DNA of 64,000 nucleotides from Muribaculaceae bacterium (GTDB taxonomy: Bacteria; Bacteroidota; Bacteroidia; Bacteroidales; Muribaculaceae): positions 43,949 through 107,948 of the forward strand of contig JAFLTS010000005.1 of the NCBI GenBank assembly GCA_022509185.1, written 5' to 3'. The notes under the pieces were generated by a model. It ran no database searches and was not told the origin of the DNA. It was given only the letters and a program-made list of their open reading frames with translations. How positions within the stretch are numbered: the first letter of the stretch is position 1; every line of letters starts with the position of its first letter. A program made the translations under genes and the position numbers. This document shows positions 1-9,082 of this stretch, piece by piece.

Positions 1-995
1 GAAGCAATAGTGTTTTTAATATTGTCAGAAGTGTCAACCACAATACCTATTTTCACATCGGAAGGAAGATTCTTTTGCAACTTTGGCAGCATCTGCCTCA
101 CCTTATCCGATATGGCCACAGAATTGGCTCCCGATTGTTTTTGAATGATAATAGTAGCTCCTTCCTTGCCGCTGATATAAGTCTGTTGAGTACGTTCTTC
201 CAGCGAATCTTCCACTCGGGCTACATCTTTTAGATATACAATTTTCCCTTGATAAGATCCGACAGGAATATTTTCCATCTGTTTAGAATCCTTAAATTCA
301 CCTTGTACCCGGAGAGAATATGTATTGGAACCTATATCAAAAGCACCTCCAGGAATATTTCTGTTTTCAGCTCCGATAATTGATGAAATTGACTCTACAG
401 ATAGATTATAAGCCTCCAGTCTTGCGGGATCCACATAAATATGTATTTCACGTTTAGGTGCACCAGAAATAGAAACTGATCCCACTCCATCCACTCGGGC
501 TAAAGGATTTGCGATATTATCATCTAGAATTTTATAAAGCCCCGCCATGCTCTCATTTGCTTCTACAGATAAGATAAGGATAGGAATCATATCCGTAGAG
601 AATTTGAAAATTATGGGATTTTCAGAATCGTCAGGCAATGCAGATTCTACCATGTCAAGTTTATCTCTGACATCATTTGTCAAAACATCTATATCATAGC
701 CATATTCAAACTCCAGGGTAATTACAGAAGTGTTTTCTCTTGAATCGGATGTGATATGCTTCAGATGTTCTACTGAGTTAAGAGCATTTTCCAAAGGTTT
801 AGTCACATTCTGTTCAATATCTTCAGCACTTGCTCCCGGATACATTGTGATTACCATAATAGTATTTGTATCGATATCCGGATAGAGATCAACAGGGAGT
901 TTAACAAGGGAAAACAGACCTAAAATAATGACAGTGACAAAACATAACGTTGTCATTATAGGTCGTTTCACAGCTGAGGCATATAAAGAAGCCAT
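1..995 (-). CDS. RND multidrug efflux permease, N-terminal part (cut by window edge)
   Basis: This reading frame stays open to the first base of the window, so it is missing from the ORF track. About 331 N-terminal residues are present of a family that usually has about 1000-1050. It starts MASLYASAVKRP, then a first membrane helix (TTLCFVTVIILGLF), then the periplasmic porter region with the typical LPVDLYPDID and YPGASAEDIE stretches of HAE1-type RND pumps (AcrB/MexB class). Such inner-membrane pumps exchange protons for drugs and work as a trimer with an adaptor and a TolC channel. Both partners are encoded just upstream in the same orientation, 50 bp and further away. The substrate cannot be read from the sequence. 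Confidence 0.95.
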   Translation of the reverse strand, partial: MASLYASAVKRPIMTTLCFVTVIILGLFSLVKLPVDLYPDIDTNTIMVITMYPGASAEDIEQNVTKPLENALNSVEHLKHITSDSRENTSVITLEFEYGYDIDVLTNDVRDKLDMVESALPDDSENPIIFKFSTDMIPILILSVEANESMAGLYKILDDNIANPLARVDGVGSVSISGAPKREIHIYVDPARLEAYNLSVESISSIIGAENRNIPGGAFDIGSNTYSLRVQGEFKDSKQMENIPVGSYQGKIVYLKDVARVEDSLEERTQQTYISGKEGATIIIQKQSGANSVAISDKVRQMLPKLQKNLPSDVKIGIVVDTSDNIKNTIA

Positions 996-1045
996 TGAAT
1001 TTTAAATGTTGAATTCCTTAATTTATTGAAAAATGAAGTAATTTT

Positions 1046-2098
1046 TTAATTCACTATATCTACAGCGACACCATCGGCCAGTTTAGTCTGTCCGGTTACT
1101 ACTACGGAGTCTCCTGGTTGTACTCCTGACAAAAGTTCATAAGCGTTACCCAGACGTTGCCCTATTTCTACTTTATTATATGAGACCTTCCCATTGTGAA
1201 ATACATATACATATTGATTAGCTGAACCAGGTTGCTTCACTATTGCTCGATCCGGCACCACAACATGATTGGCTCTTCCCAATTCCAACCTAACTCTGCC
1301 AAACATACCCGGGAGTATTTTCCCTTCAGAATTTTGTAAACCTATTTCAACACTGAAAGTACGGCTATTTGTATCTACAGTGGGTGAGACCATTGTTACA
1401 TGACCATCAAAAACTTCGTCCCCATAAGTATCGAAAGTAATTGTTGCCGGCATTCCTTTAGAAACTTTTGATAATTCACTTTCAGGAATATTAATAATTA
1501 TTTTCACCGGGTTTACCTGAGCAACAGTTACAATGGGCAAAGCACCGGTCATATCCCCGGGATCATAATTCCTGGCAGTTACTACTCCGGAAATTGGTGA
1601 AACCAGAATAGTATTTTCTTTTACATTCCTTAGAGTTCTTTCAGCTGATGCAAGAGAATTTTCTGCATTTGTAAGCTGTAATTTCATCTGATCAACACTC
1701 TGTTGGGTTCCACCTCCAATTTCAAGAAGTTTGACAGCTCTTTCGTAATCCTGCCGAATATTATCCAGACTGGCTTTGGCATTGGCTACTTGCAATTCAT
1801 AGGATGTAATGTTAATATCATCCAGAATAGCGACGGTCTGACCTTTGGAAACATTAAAACCTTCATCAACGAAAATTTCTTTTATTCTATTAGGAGTTGA
1901 AGAGGAAATGTTATTAATTAATTCCGGTTCTACCGTAGCTGTATAAACATTAATTTGCTCTACATCCCTGCTTTCTACCCGTTCAATTTTTACAGTTGGT
2001 TTTTTTTCAACTTCGTTATTTTCTTTTTCTCCCGAGCAAGAAAAAAATAAAGTAAAAGTAGACAATAGTAGAGATGTGAAATATATTTTCTTCTTCAT
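1046..2098 (-). CDS. RND efflux periplasmic adaptor (HlyD/MFP family) lipoprotein
   Basis: The protein has 350 residues, the usual length for an AcrA/MexA-type adaptor. A signal peptide ends in a lipobox (LFFSCSGE), so it is probably anchored in a membrane by a lipidated Cys20. A biotinyl-lipoyl half-motif follows, then a helical hairpin at about 95-160 (alanine and glutamine rich, with TQQSVDQMK), the second lipoyl half (SPISGVVTARNYDPGDM) and the beta-barrel domain (GMPATITFDTYGDEVFDGHV). It bridges the inner-membrane pump and the outer-membrane channel. It lies 9 bp after the TolC-like gene and 50 bp before the pump gene, all in one operon. Confidence 0.95.
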   Translation of the reverse strand: MKKKIYFTSLLLSTFTLFFSCSGEKENNEVEKKPTVKIERVESRDVEQINVYTATVEPELINNISSSTPNRIKEIFVDEGFNVSKGQTVAILDDINITSYELQVANAKASLDNIRQDYERAVKLLEIGGGTQQSVDQMKLQLTNAENSLASAERTLRNVKENTILVSPISGVVTARNYDPGDMTGALPIVTVAQVNPVKIIINIPESELSKVSKGMPATITFDTYGDEVFDGHVTMVSPTVDTNSRTFSVEIGLQNSEGKILPGMFGRVRLELGRANHVVVPDRAIVKQPGSANQYVYVFHNGKVSYNKVEIGQRLGNAYELLSGVQPGDSVVVTGQTKLADGVAVDIVN

Positions 2099-2107
2099 TT
2101 TAATATC

Positions 2108-3433
2108 TTAAAAATTTTCTTTTCCAAGTAATAGATCTAATTCAGAGGTAGATATCAAATAGTTGTAAATGGCTTGATAATAAACCAGTTGTGCAGACGT
2201 ATTGGCAAGTTCCGCATCACGTAGCTGGAGATATGATGCGGCACCGATTTCAAAGCTCTTTTGCATTATATCATAGGCTTTTTTTGCCTCTTCCATACCG
2301 TTTTTACTTGAAGAAATTTGTGCGGCTTCTCTGTTAATATTATCAACAGCCAATTCTACCTGCATATTAAGGGAGTTTACAAGGTAGTCTCTTTGCAAAT
2401 CAATCTCTTTTAATTGCACTTGAGCCTGTTTTAAACCATATAGTTTTGACCCACCCGAGAAGATAGGTACCGAGAGAGCTAATCCTACATTACTATAGGG
2501 ATTGAACTGTTGGTTCCTTATAGGAGAGCCATTACTGAGAGAAGTCCAGGATAGATTATAAGATGCTCCAAGGGTTGGTATCCAAGCAAATTTTTTTAAA
2601 GTAACATTTTTAGCCAAAAGAGATTTCTGAATTTCAAGAGATCGGAGAGAAGTATTATCTTGAAGAGAAAGGTCAGCTTCCTTTGGAAATGCCCACATGT
2701 CTTCAGATAATTTGTCTAATGAAATATCAGGCCAGATATCCAGGTCTGCTGAAATACCCATAAGTACCTTAAGTTGAAGCTGACATTGTTTTAACGCAAT
2801 GTCTGCCTGAAGTAATTCAGGTTCAATATTTTTTACCTGCACAGAAGATCTCAAAACATCATATTCTGAGGCAGTACCATTATCGAATTGTTTTTTATAA
2901 ATATCTGCATTAAATAAGGCTACCTCATAGTTCTGCTTAATAACATTTTTTGAAGCTACCGCAAGCATTAAAGCATAATATGCTTTATTTATCTGGTTCA
3001 CTAAATCAAGACGTGAGGCTCTTGCATCTTCCAGTGAAGACAAGATCTGAGTATCAGAAATATCGATCGCTTTCCAAAGTGTTGGTGCAATAATAGGTAA
3101 TGAAGCGGAAAAGCCAAGATTCCACGTGTTATCAGAACCCATCTTAAGGTTTTGACTTTGTCCCCCGAAATCCATTCGAATGGTCTGAAGCTCTATAGAA
3201 CGTTGATAAGCTGCACTGAAATCTATTGAAGGAAAAACTGAAGCCAGGGTTTCTTTTTTTGCATAATCAACTTTTTTTACTTCCAAATCTGCTATTTTAA
3301 CAGTTGGATTTTCTTGTAGGGCTATTTTTATACAATCTTCTCTTGATATAATTATGTTTTCAGCCCTTCCTTTCATGCATAAGAAAACAAAAAATAAAAG
3401 GAACAGGTAGGATATTTTAGTTTTCATTATCAT
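2108..3433 (-). CDS. TolC-like outer membrane efflux protein
   Basis: The protein has 441 residues with a signal peptide (LFLLFFVFLCMKGRAE) and two outer-membrane-efflux repeats. It carries long alanine/glutamine-rich helices typical of the periplasmic tunnel, and FNPYSNVGLALSVPIFSGG, a common signature before the second repeat. It forms the outer-membrane exit duct of a tripartite pump. Its first ATG overlaps the stop of the upstream TetR gene by one base (TAATG), which suggests translational coupling. A second ATG two codons later (MKTK) is an equally possible start. Confidence 0.94.
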   Translation of the reverse strand: MIMKTKISYLFLLFFVFLCMKGRAENIIISREDCIKIALQENPTVKIADLEVKKVDYAKKETLASVFPSIDFSAAYQRSIELQTIRMDFGGQSQNLKMGSDNTWNLGFSASLPIIAPTLWKAIDISDTQILSSLEDARASRLDLVNQINKAYYALMLAVASKNVIKQNYEVALFNADIYKKQFDNGTASEYDVLRSSVQVKNIEPELLQADIALKQCQLQLKVLMGISADLDIWPDISLDKLSEDMWAFPKEADLSLQDNTSLRSLEIQKSLLAKNVTLKKFAWIPTLGASYNLSWTSLSNGSPIRNQQFNPYSNVGLALSVPIFSGGSKLYGLKQAQVQLKEIDLQRDYLVNSLNMQVELAVDNINREAAQISSSKNGMEEAKKAYDIMQKSFEIGAASYLQLRDAELANTSAQLVYYQAIYNYLISTSELDLLLGKENF

Positions 3434-4077
3434 TAACTAATATTAGAAGACTTAGGAAGATTTGCCATATAACGGTCGATTTCTTCCAAACCTTTAAGAG
3501 TGCTGATACCTCTCAAAAAAACTAACATTACATTGTCAAAAATATCAATTAGGGAAATATCGGGGGGGAATAGCTCCTCAGTTTGTTTTAAAGCTTCCAT
3601 CTGAATTGAAAGCATCTTACACTGTACATCTAAATTCAAATCAGAACGAAAATAACCTTCTTTAACTCCTCTTTCAAGCACTTCATATAGAGCATGATGA
3701 TGCAGATTCTTTAATTCCGGATTATTTTTCAGATTCTTATTAGAGAATTGATGAATGTCCCGTATAAATTCCGCACTTACGGAGCTCATCATATCTCTGT
3801 TGTAAAGGAAACTTTTGATTATAGCTTCCATTATATTGTTAGAATTTTCAAAAATGTCTTTTAGATGTTCCGACATTTTATTATGAAGAAAAGAATGTGC
3901 CTCCCGAAACATTTCTTCTTTACTTCCGAAAATTTCATAAATAGTGCGTTTTGACATTTGCAATGAAGAAGCAATTGAGTCCATTGTAGTTGCTTTAAGA
4001 CCATGGGTAGTCAATGCTTTCATAATATGTTCCAGAATCTTTTGATACTGAACAGGATTTATTTCTTCCTTTTTCAT
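3433..4077 (-). CDS. TetR/AcrR-family transcriptional regulator
   Basis: The ORF track begins at 4155, but the ATG at 4077 (MKKEEINPVQ) is preferred. The extra upstream residues are hydrophobic and would be encoded by the promoter and operator DNA. The resulting protein of 214 residues has the TetR length. The N-terminal helix-turn-helix is visible as GLKATTMDSIASSLQMSKRTIYEIFGSKEEMF, quoted here in overlapping pieces: TTMDSIASSLQMS and KRTIYEIFGSKE. The C-terminal ligand-binding region is not specific to any known subfamily. As the first gene of the efflux operon with a palindrome at its promoter, it is probably an autorepressor released by a pump substrate. That role is inferred. Confidence 0.92.
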   Translation of the reverse strand: MKKEEINPVQYQKILEHIMKALTTHGLKATTMDSIASSLQMSKRTIYEIFGSKEEMFREAHSFLHNKMSEHLKDIFENSNNIMEAIIKSFLYNRDMMSSVSAEFIRDIHQFSNKNLKNNPELKNLHHHALYEVLERGVKEGYFRSDLNLDVQCKMLSIQMEALKQTEELFPPDISLIDIFDNVMLVFLRGISTLKGLEEIDRYMANLPKSSNIS

Positions 4078-4092
4078 AACTTTAAGATTCTG

Positions 4093-4100
4093 CAAAATTA
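4093..4100 (-). promoter_or_regulatory. Promoter -7 element of the efflux operon
   Basis: On the minus strand the sequence reads TAATTTTG, an exact match to the Bacteroidota TAnnTTTG element. It lies 15 bp upstream of the chosen TetR start. Transcription would begin a few bases before the ATG, leaving a very short leader. Confidence 0.7.
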
Positions 4101-4104
4101 TAAC

Positions 4105-4137
4105 AAAACCGAAAACTATAAAACAGTTTTCGGTTTT
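4105..4137. promoter_or_regulatory. Operator-like perfect inverted repeat upstream of the TetR gene
   Basis: The arms AAAACCGAAAACT and AGTTTTCGGTTTT are perfect reverse complements of 13 bp separated by 7 bp. The repeat lies directly upstream of the -7 element, over the position of the -33 element, so a bound dimer would block RNA polymerase. TetR-family repressors typically bind such palindromes. It has no T-run placed as in a terminator on the minus strand. Confidence 0.72.
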
Positions 4138-4171
4138 AAAATAAATTTTTAACAATATTTTAAACTGATGT

Positions 4172-5146
4172 CTAAATGGAGTATGTTTCCATCGGTTTCA
4201 ATTTTACACAGAGGTTCTTAAGCATATCTTTAGTCATTCCATCAAGATCATACTCAGGTTTCCAGTCCCATTCATATCGAGCGCATGAATCATCAAGGCT
4301 GTCGGGCCAGGAATCAGCGATAGATTGCCTCAGAGGATCCGGTTTGTATTCCATTTCAAACTCCGGAACGTATTCTTTTATTTTTGAGAAAATCATTTCC
4401 GGATCGAAACTCATGGAAGCGATATTAAAAGAATTCCGATGTATCAAACGTTTAGGATCAGCTTCCATAATTTCAACTGCCGCTCTCAATGCATCCGGCA
4501 TATACATCATATCCATGAATGTACCCGGTTTTATAGGACAATAAAATTTTTCCCCTTTTACAGCAGAGTAATACATATCGACGGCGTAATCAGTAGTACC
4601 TCCTCCAGGGGGTGTGACATAAGAAATCAAGCCGGGGAATCTTACCGATCTTGTATCTACCCCAAAACGTTTTGCATAATAATCGGAGAGAAGTTCTCCG
4701 GTGACTTTAGTAACTCCGTAAATTGTGTTTGGTCGTTGAATAGTGTCTTGAGGGGTAAGTACTTTAGGAGTGCCCGGACCGAACGAACCGATGGAACTTG
4801 GAGTGAATACCGCACAATTTTTTTCACGAGCCACTTCCAATACATTATAAAGACCTCCAACGCCTATATTCCAAGCTAATTGCGGTTTAGCTTCTGCCAC
4901 CGCACTTAATACAGCGGCGAGATTATAAATAGTGTCGATATCATACTTATCGACAGCCTCGGCTATTTGTTGAGGATTTGTGATATTAACGATGGCTGAA
5001 GGACCTGATTCTTTTAACTCTCCCTTAGGCTCGGCTCCCGGAATATATCCTGCCACAACATTACCATTCGGATAGAGACTTCTTAATTTCATAGTCAATT
5101 CAGATCCAATCTGGCCTGTGGCTCCAATTATAAGAATGTTTTTCAT
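4172..5146 (-). CDS. tdh: L-threonine 3-dehydrogenase (short-chain, epimerase-like type)
   Basis: NAD-dependent oxidation of threonine to 2-amino-3-oxobutyrate in the cytoplasm. The start chosen is the ATG at 5146 (MKNILIIGATGQIG), which places the Rossmann motif GATGQIGSE at the N-terminus as in the family. The ORF-track start adds eight unlikely residues. The length of 324 residues fits the SDR-type threonine dehydrogenases found in Bacteroidota rather than the zinc-dependent E. coli enzyme. The catalytic YxxxK is YGVTK, preceded by the serine stretch TPSSIGSFGP. The neighbour kbl, divergently transcribed, encodes the next enzyme of the pathway, which supports the assignment over a generic sugar epimerase. 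Confidence 0.93.
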   Translation of the reverse strand: MKNILIIGATGQIGSELTMKLRSLYPNGNVVAGYIPGAEPKGELKESGPSAIVNITNPQQIAEAVDKYDIDTIYNLAAVLSAVAEAKPQLAWNIGVGGLYNVLEVAREKNCAVFTPSSIGSFGPGTPKVLTPQDTIQRPNTIYGVTKVTGELLSDYYAKRFGVDTRSVRFPGLISYVTPPGGGTTDYAVDMYYSAVKGEKFYCPIKPGTFMDMMYMPDALRAAVEIMEADPKRLIHRNSFNIASMSFDPEMIFSKIKEYVPEFEMEYKPDPLRQSIADSWPDSLDDSCARYEWDWKPEYDLDGMTKDMLKNLCVKLKPMETYSI

Positions 5147-5219
5147 AGATGTAAGGTTTATCAGATGCACGTTTCATTAGCAGGATTTGCCAATGAAGAA
5201 AAATGCACATATTGTCATG

Positions 5220-5227
5220 CAAAGATA
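5220..5227 (-). promoter_or_regulatory. Promoter -7 element of tdh
   Basis: The minus strand reads TATCTTTG, matching TAnnTTTG, 74 bp upstream of the tdh start. The -33 element is not clear. Confidence 0.55.
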
Positions 5228-5250
5228 ATATGAAATCGGGTAAAATTATT

Positions 5251-5258
5251 TATATTTG
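5251..5258 (+). promoter_or_regulatory. Promoter -7 element of kbl
   Basis: TATATTTG matches TAnnTTTG and lies 42 bp upstream of the kbl ATG. It sits back to back with the tdh element about 25 bp away, so the two genes could share a control site. No clear -33 element is seen. Confidence 0.5.
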
Positions 5259-5300
5259 TTGAAAATAAAACAGTGAAAAATTCACCTTAATCTTAAATCT

Positions 5301-6494
5301 ATGTACGGAAAATTCAAAGACCATTTAGAGAAAGAATTGAAAGATATTCGCGAAGCAGGATTATATAAGAACGAAAGGATAATAGAAAGTCCCCAGGGAG
5401 CAGAAATAGATGTTGCCAATTCTCCGGGAGAAGTACTCAATTTCTGCGCAAACAATTATCTTGGGCTGGCCGATGACAAAAGACTTATCGAAGCAGCCAA
5501 AAAAGCGATGGATACACGCGGATATGGAATGGCTTCCGTCAGATTTATCTGTGGTACCCAAGACTTGCATAAAGAACTGGAAAAGGCTATAAGCGATTAT
5601 TTCAAAACTGAGGATACAATACTATATGCAGCATGTTTTGATGCTAACGGAGGTTTATTTGAGCCTTTGTTTACTGAGGAGGATGCTATTATCAGTGACT
5701 CTTTAAACCATGCTTCCATTATAGACGGCGTAAGATTGAGCAAAGCAAAACGCTTCAGGTACAAAAATGCCGATATGGAGGATCTGGAGAGATGTTTAAA
5801 AGAGGCAAAAGATTGCCGATTTAAAATAATAGCAACCGATGGAGTTTTCTCTATGGATGGCAATGTAGCTCCTATGAATAAAATATGTGAATTGGCAGAA
5901 AAATATGATGCTTTGGTAATGGTGGATGAAAGCCATTCAGCCGGGGTAGTAGGAAAAACCGGTCATGGTGTAGCTGAACAATTCGACTGTTACGGTAAGA
6001 TAGATATCTTCACAGGAACTTTGGGAAAAGCTTTCGGAGGTGCAATGGGAGGTTTCACAACCGGTAAGAAAGAAATAATAGATATGTTGCGTCAAAGGTC
6101 GCGTCCCTATCTGTTTTCAAATTCGGTAACTCCTGCTATAGTGGGTGCAAGCCTTGAAATGTTGAAAATTTTAAAAGAAAGCAATGAACTTCACGATAAA
6201 TTGGTGGAGAATGTAAAATATTTCAAAGAAAAAATGGAGGATGCCGGCTTTGATATCAAACCGACACAAAGTGCCATATGTGCGGTGATGCTTTATGACG
6301 CCAAGTTATCTCAAGACTTTGCAGCGGAAATGCAGAATGAGGGTGTGTATGTCACCGGATTTTATTATCCTGTAGTACCGAAAGGACAAGCCAGAATAAG
6401 AGTTCAACTTTCAGCAGCCCATACTAAAGAAGAAATAGACAAAGCAGTGTCTGCATTTATTAAGGTTGGGAAAAAATTAGGTGTAATAAAATAA
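5301..6494 (+). CDS. kbl: Glycine C-acetyltransferase (2-amino-3-ketobutyrate CoA ligase)
   Basis: This PLP enzyme of the alpha-oxoamine synthase family cleaves 2-amino-3-oxobutyrate with CoA into glycine and acetyl-CoA. The 397 residues match the E. coli Kbl length. Visible features are NFCANNYLGLADD near the N-terminus, VMVDESHSAGVVGKTGHG around the PLP-contacting aspartate, and the PLP lysine in GTLGKAFGGAMGG. Related enzymes (BioF, HemA, serine palmitoyltransferase) share this fold. The adjacent threonine dehydrogenase makes the Kbl assignment the best one. Confidence 0.96.
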   Translation: MYGKFKDHLEKELKDIREAGLYKNERIIESPQGAEIDVANSPGEVLNFCANNYLGLADDKRLIEAAKKAMDTRGYGMASVRFICGTQDLHKELEKAISDYFKTEDTILYAACFDANGGLFEPLFTEEDAIISDSLNHASIIDGVRLSKAKRFRYKNADMEDLERCLKEAKDCRFKIIATDGVFSMDGNVAPMNKICELAEKYDALVMVDESHSAGVVGKTGHGVAEQFDCYGKIDIFTGTLGKAFGGAMGGFTTGKKEIIDMLRQRSRPYLFSNSVTPAIVGASLEMLKILKESNELHDKLVENVKYFKEKMEDAGFDIKPTQSAICAVMLYDAKLSQDFAAEMQNEGVYVTGFYYPVVPKGQARIRVQLSAAHTKEEIDKAVSAFIKVGKKLGVIK

Positions 6495-6510
6495 GAAATA
6501 ACAAGAACCA

Positions 6511-6546
6511 AAAATAAGGATGATTTATAAAATCATCCTTATTTTT
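6511..6546. terminator. Bidirectional intrinsic terminator between kbl and the PBP1A gene
   Basis: A perfect 16-bp stem (arms AAAATAAGGATGATTT and AAATCATCCTTATTTT, 3-nt loop) lies between the convergent genes. It is flanked by T-runs on one strand and A-runs on the other, so it can stop transcription from both sides. Confidence 0.85.
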
Positions 6547-8984
6547 TAATCAAATATACCTTCCGAGAATTCTTCTATTCCATCATCCTCTCCGGAAGTA
6601 AAAATTTCTCCACTACACGGATTGAAATTTGAAGGGAATTCAAATCTTGTATCTTGAGAATAAGGAAGCTTAGGATCATTGTAAACACTTTGCATATAAT
6701 AACCATAAATCGGTAATGCTGCTCTAGCTCCTTGACCCAGAGCCATAGTGTTGAAATGAATGTATCTTTCCTCTCCACCTACCCAAACTCCAGTTACGAG
6801 TTCAGGTGTAAATCCCATAAACCAGGAATCTGAATTAGAATTTGTAGTTCCGGTTTTACCTCCCATTTGAGCAGTTATACCATATCGGCTTCTCAGACTT
6901 GCCGCTGTACCTCCGTCTACCACATTCATAAGAATTGAAAGAATCTTATAGTAGGCGTCTTCACCTGTTACCTCAGTTCTGTGCGGAGCTGCAGAATAAA
7001 TAATATTACCCTGATTGTCTTCTATGCGCGTAACAAAAATTGGATCTACTCTAAGGCCTTTATTAGCAAAAGTGGTGTATCCTCCTACCATCTCTTTAAT
7101 AGGAACATCTACTGTACCTAATGCTAAAGGCAAGGTTTCATCTATGTGTCCTGTCACACCAAACATTCTCATTTTATTTGCAAGTGCCTTTGCTCCCAAT
7201 TCATATACGAGACGAGCAGAAATCCAATTGTTAGAATTTGTTAAGGCCCATCTAAGATCAACCATTTCACCTATTCTTGCAGAACCTGAATTTCTAGGTG
7301 ACCAATTCCCAAAAGTAGGTTGAGAATTAAGGAACTGAGAACAGGGAGTGAAATCTTGTTCCATTGCCAGAGTATAAAGAAAAGGCTTAGCAGTTGAACC
7401 AATCTGCCTTCTACCTCTGGAAACCATATCATATTGAAAATAGGAATAGTCGGGTCCACCCACATAAGCCTTTACATAACCGGTGGCCGGATCCATGCTC
7501 ATCATACCTGTCCTCAAAATTGATTTCATGTAAAGCAATGAATCATAGGGAGTCATTGTCACCGTTTTGCTACCGGGCCTGAATTTTCCATTATCCTCTT
7601 CATAGGTGAAAATATCCATTTGGTATGGTTGTTGGAAAGATTCACGAATTTCCTCTTCCGGTAAACCGGCTTTTTTCATAATTCTCCATCTTTCCGTTTG
7701 CTTCATGGCATTTTCGATCAGATTCATGACTCCTGACCTGGGAAGTTCAGCAGAATTGGTGGTATAAGGTCCTGTGGTTTGTCCGGCTTTTTCTTTAAAA
7801 AAAGCAGGTTGAAGTGTTCCTCCCAAGTGTTTATATACAGCCTCTTCCGCATATTCTTGCATTCTGGTATCAATTGTGGTATAAATTTTCAATCCGTCAG
7901 AATATATATCATAAAATGAACCATCGGGTTTCGGATTTTTTAGAATCCAACCATAAAGAGGATTATCCGCCCATTGAATGGAATCTGTGTTATACTGTCC
8001 TAAAGCAAGAGTATATCCTAATTTACTTTTATATTTATCGGGATCAGGTTTTACCGGTTTTTGTGCTGCAAAAATCATTCGGAGTTCTTCCCGTAAATAA
8101 GGTGCAATTCCTTGTTTATGATCAACTCTATGGTAATCAAGAGTTATAGGAAGCTGTTTAATTGAATCCAGTTCTTGTCGGTTTAACTTATCAACTTTGT
8201 ACATTTGTTCGAGGACTACATTTCTACGCTCTCGGGTTCTTTCGGGATATCTTAATGGATTATATAGACTTGGATTTTTCAACATTCCAACCAGCATGGC
8301 TGATTCCTCTATATTAAGATCAGCAGGTTCTTTGTGAAAATATACATTAGCAGCTGTCTTAATTCCTACGGCGTTATTTAAGAAATCAAACCGGTTTAAA
8401 TACATATTGATAATCTCTTCCTTGGTATAAAATCTTTCCAATTTTATAGAGATCATCCATTCGATAGGTTTCTGGAGCGCTCTCTTGAAAAGATTTGTTG
8501 AAGGCTGCGAATAAAGTTGCTTTGCCAATTGCTGCGTGATAGTAGAACCACCTCCCGCTGATTTATCTCCCATAAGAAGGGTCTTGACACCGGTTCTTCC
8601 TAATGCAATAAAATCAATACCGGAATGATCAAGGTAACGTTCATCCTCTGTAGCGATCAAAGCATCCACTACATGAGGTGAAATAGAATTATAATCAGAA
8701 TTCACACGGTTTCCTGAACCCGAAAAATACCTTCCCATCTCAGTGGTGCCATCAGAGGCAATAAGAACCGAAGCCAATTTATCATGAGGATCTTCCAGCT
8801 CTTCAATAGGAGGCATATATCCAATTACACCATTATAAATCAATAAAAGAACTATACCTGCAATTAATCCTAAGGAGATAAAGGCACTCCAAAGAAACAT
8901 TACTATTCTTTTATTTCGAATGGTTTTTTTAACTTCAGACTTTTGAACTGAATTACTTTTATTTTTAATTTTAAAAGCCATCAA
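6546..8984 (-). CDS. mrcA: Penicillin-binding protein 1A (bifunctional transglycosylase/transpeptidase)
   Basis: Class A PBP of 812 residues that polymerises glycan strands and crosslinks peptidoglycan on the outer face of the inner membrane. A lysine-rich cytoplasmic tail is followed by one transmembrane anchor (about 30-52). The GT51 glycosyltransferase domain has ATEDERYLDHSGIDF with the catalytic glutamate and GGSTITQQLAKQL. The transpeptidase domain has the active-site SxxK in GSTAKPFLY, then SNN and KTGTT. The second Met (MAFK) is also a possible start. It is a single gene, separated from the downstream kbl gene by a strong terminator. No TAnnTTTG element was found in its 98-bp upstream gap. 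Confidence 0.95.
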   Translation of the reverse strand: MMAFKIKNKSNSVQKSEVKKTIRNKRIVMFLWSAFISLGLIAGIVLLLIYNGVIGYMPPIEELEDPHDKLASVLIASDGTTEMGRYFSGSGNRVNSDYNSISPHVVDALIATEDERYLDHSGIDFIALGRTGVKTLLMGDKSAGGGSTITQQLAKQLYSQPSTNLFKRALQKPIEWMISIKLERFYTKEEIINMYLNRFDFLNNAVGIKTAANVYFHKEPADLNIEESAMLVGMLKNPSLYNPLRYPERTRERRNVVLEQMYKVDKLNRQELDSIKQLPITLDYHRVDHKQGIAPYLREELRMIFAAQKPVKPDPDKYKSKLGYTLALGQYNTDSIQWADNPLYGWILKNPKPDGSFYDIYSDGLKIYTTIDTRMQEYAEEAVYKHLGGTLQPAFFKEKAGQTTGPYTTNSAELPRSGVMNLIENAMKQTERWRIMKKAGLPEEEIRESFQQPYQMDIFTYEEDNGKFRPGSKTVTMTPYDSLLYMKSILRTGMMSMDPATGYVKAYVGGPDYSYFQYDMVSRGRRQIGSTAKPFLYTLAMEQDFTPCSQFLNSQPTFGNWSPRNSGSARIGEMVDLRWALTNSNNWISARLVYELGAKALANKMRMFGVTGHIDETLPLALGTVDVPIKEMVGGYTTFANKGLRVDPIFVTRIEDNQGNIIYSAAPHRTEVTGEDAYYKILSILMNVVDGGTAASLRSRYGITAQMGGKTGTTNSNSDSWFMGFTPELVTGVWVGGEERYIHFNTMALGQGARAALPIYGYYMQSVYNDPKLPYSQDTRFEFPSNFNPCSGEIFTSGEDDGIEEFSEGIFD

Positions 8985-9082
8985 TATCTATCTTGGAGTG
9001 TAAAATTACATAAAACCATGCAATGTTTACTCCAAGTCTTGTTAAATCGTCTTAAATAAACTATTTACAGAAAATATGCATT

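Noticed and set aside
4176-4879. Overlapping plus-strand ORFs (122 and 146 residues) opposite tdh
   Set aside because: The tdh frame has all the expected dehydrogenase motifs, and these ORFs are its antisense shadows.
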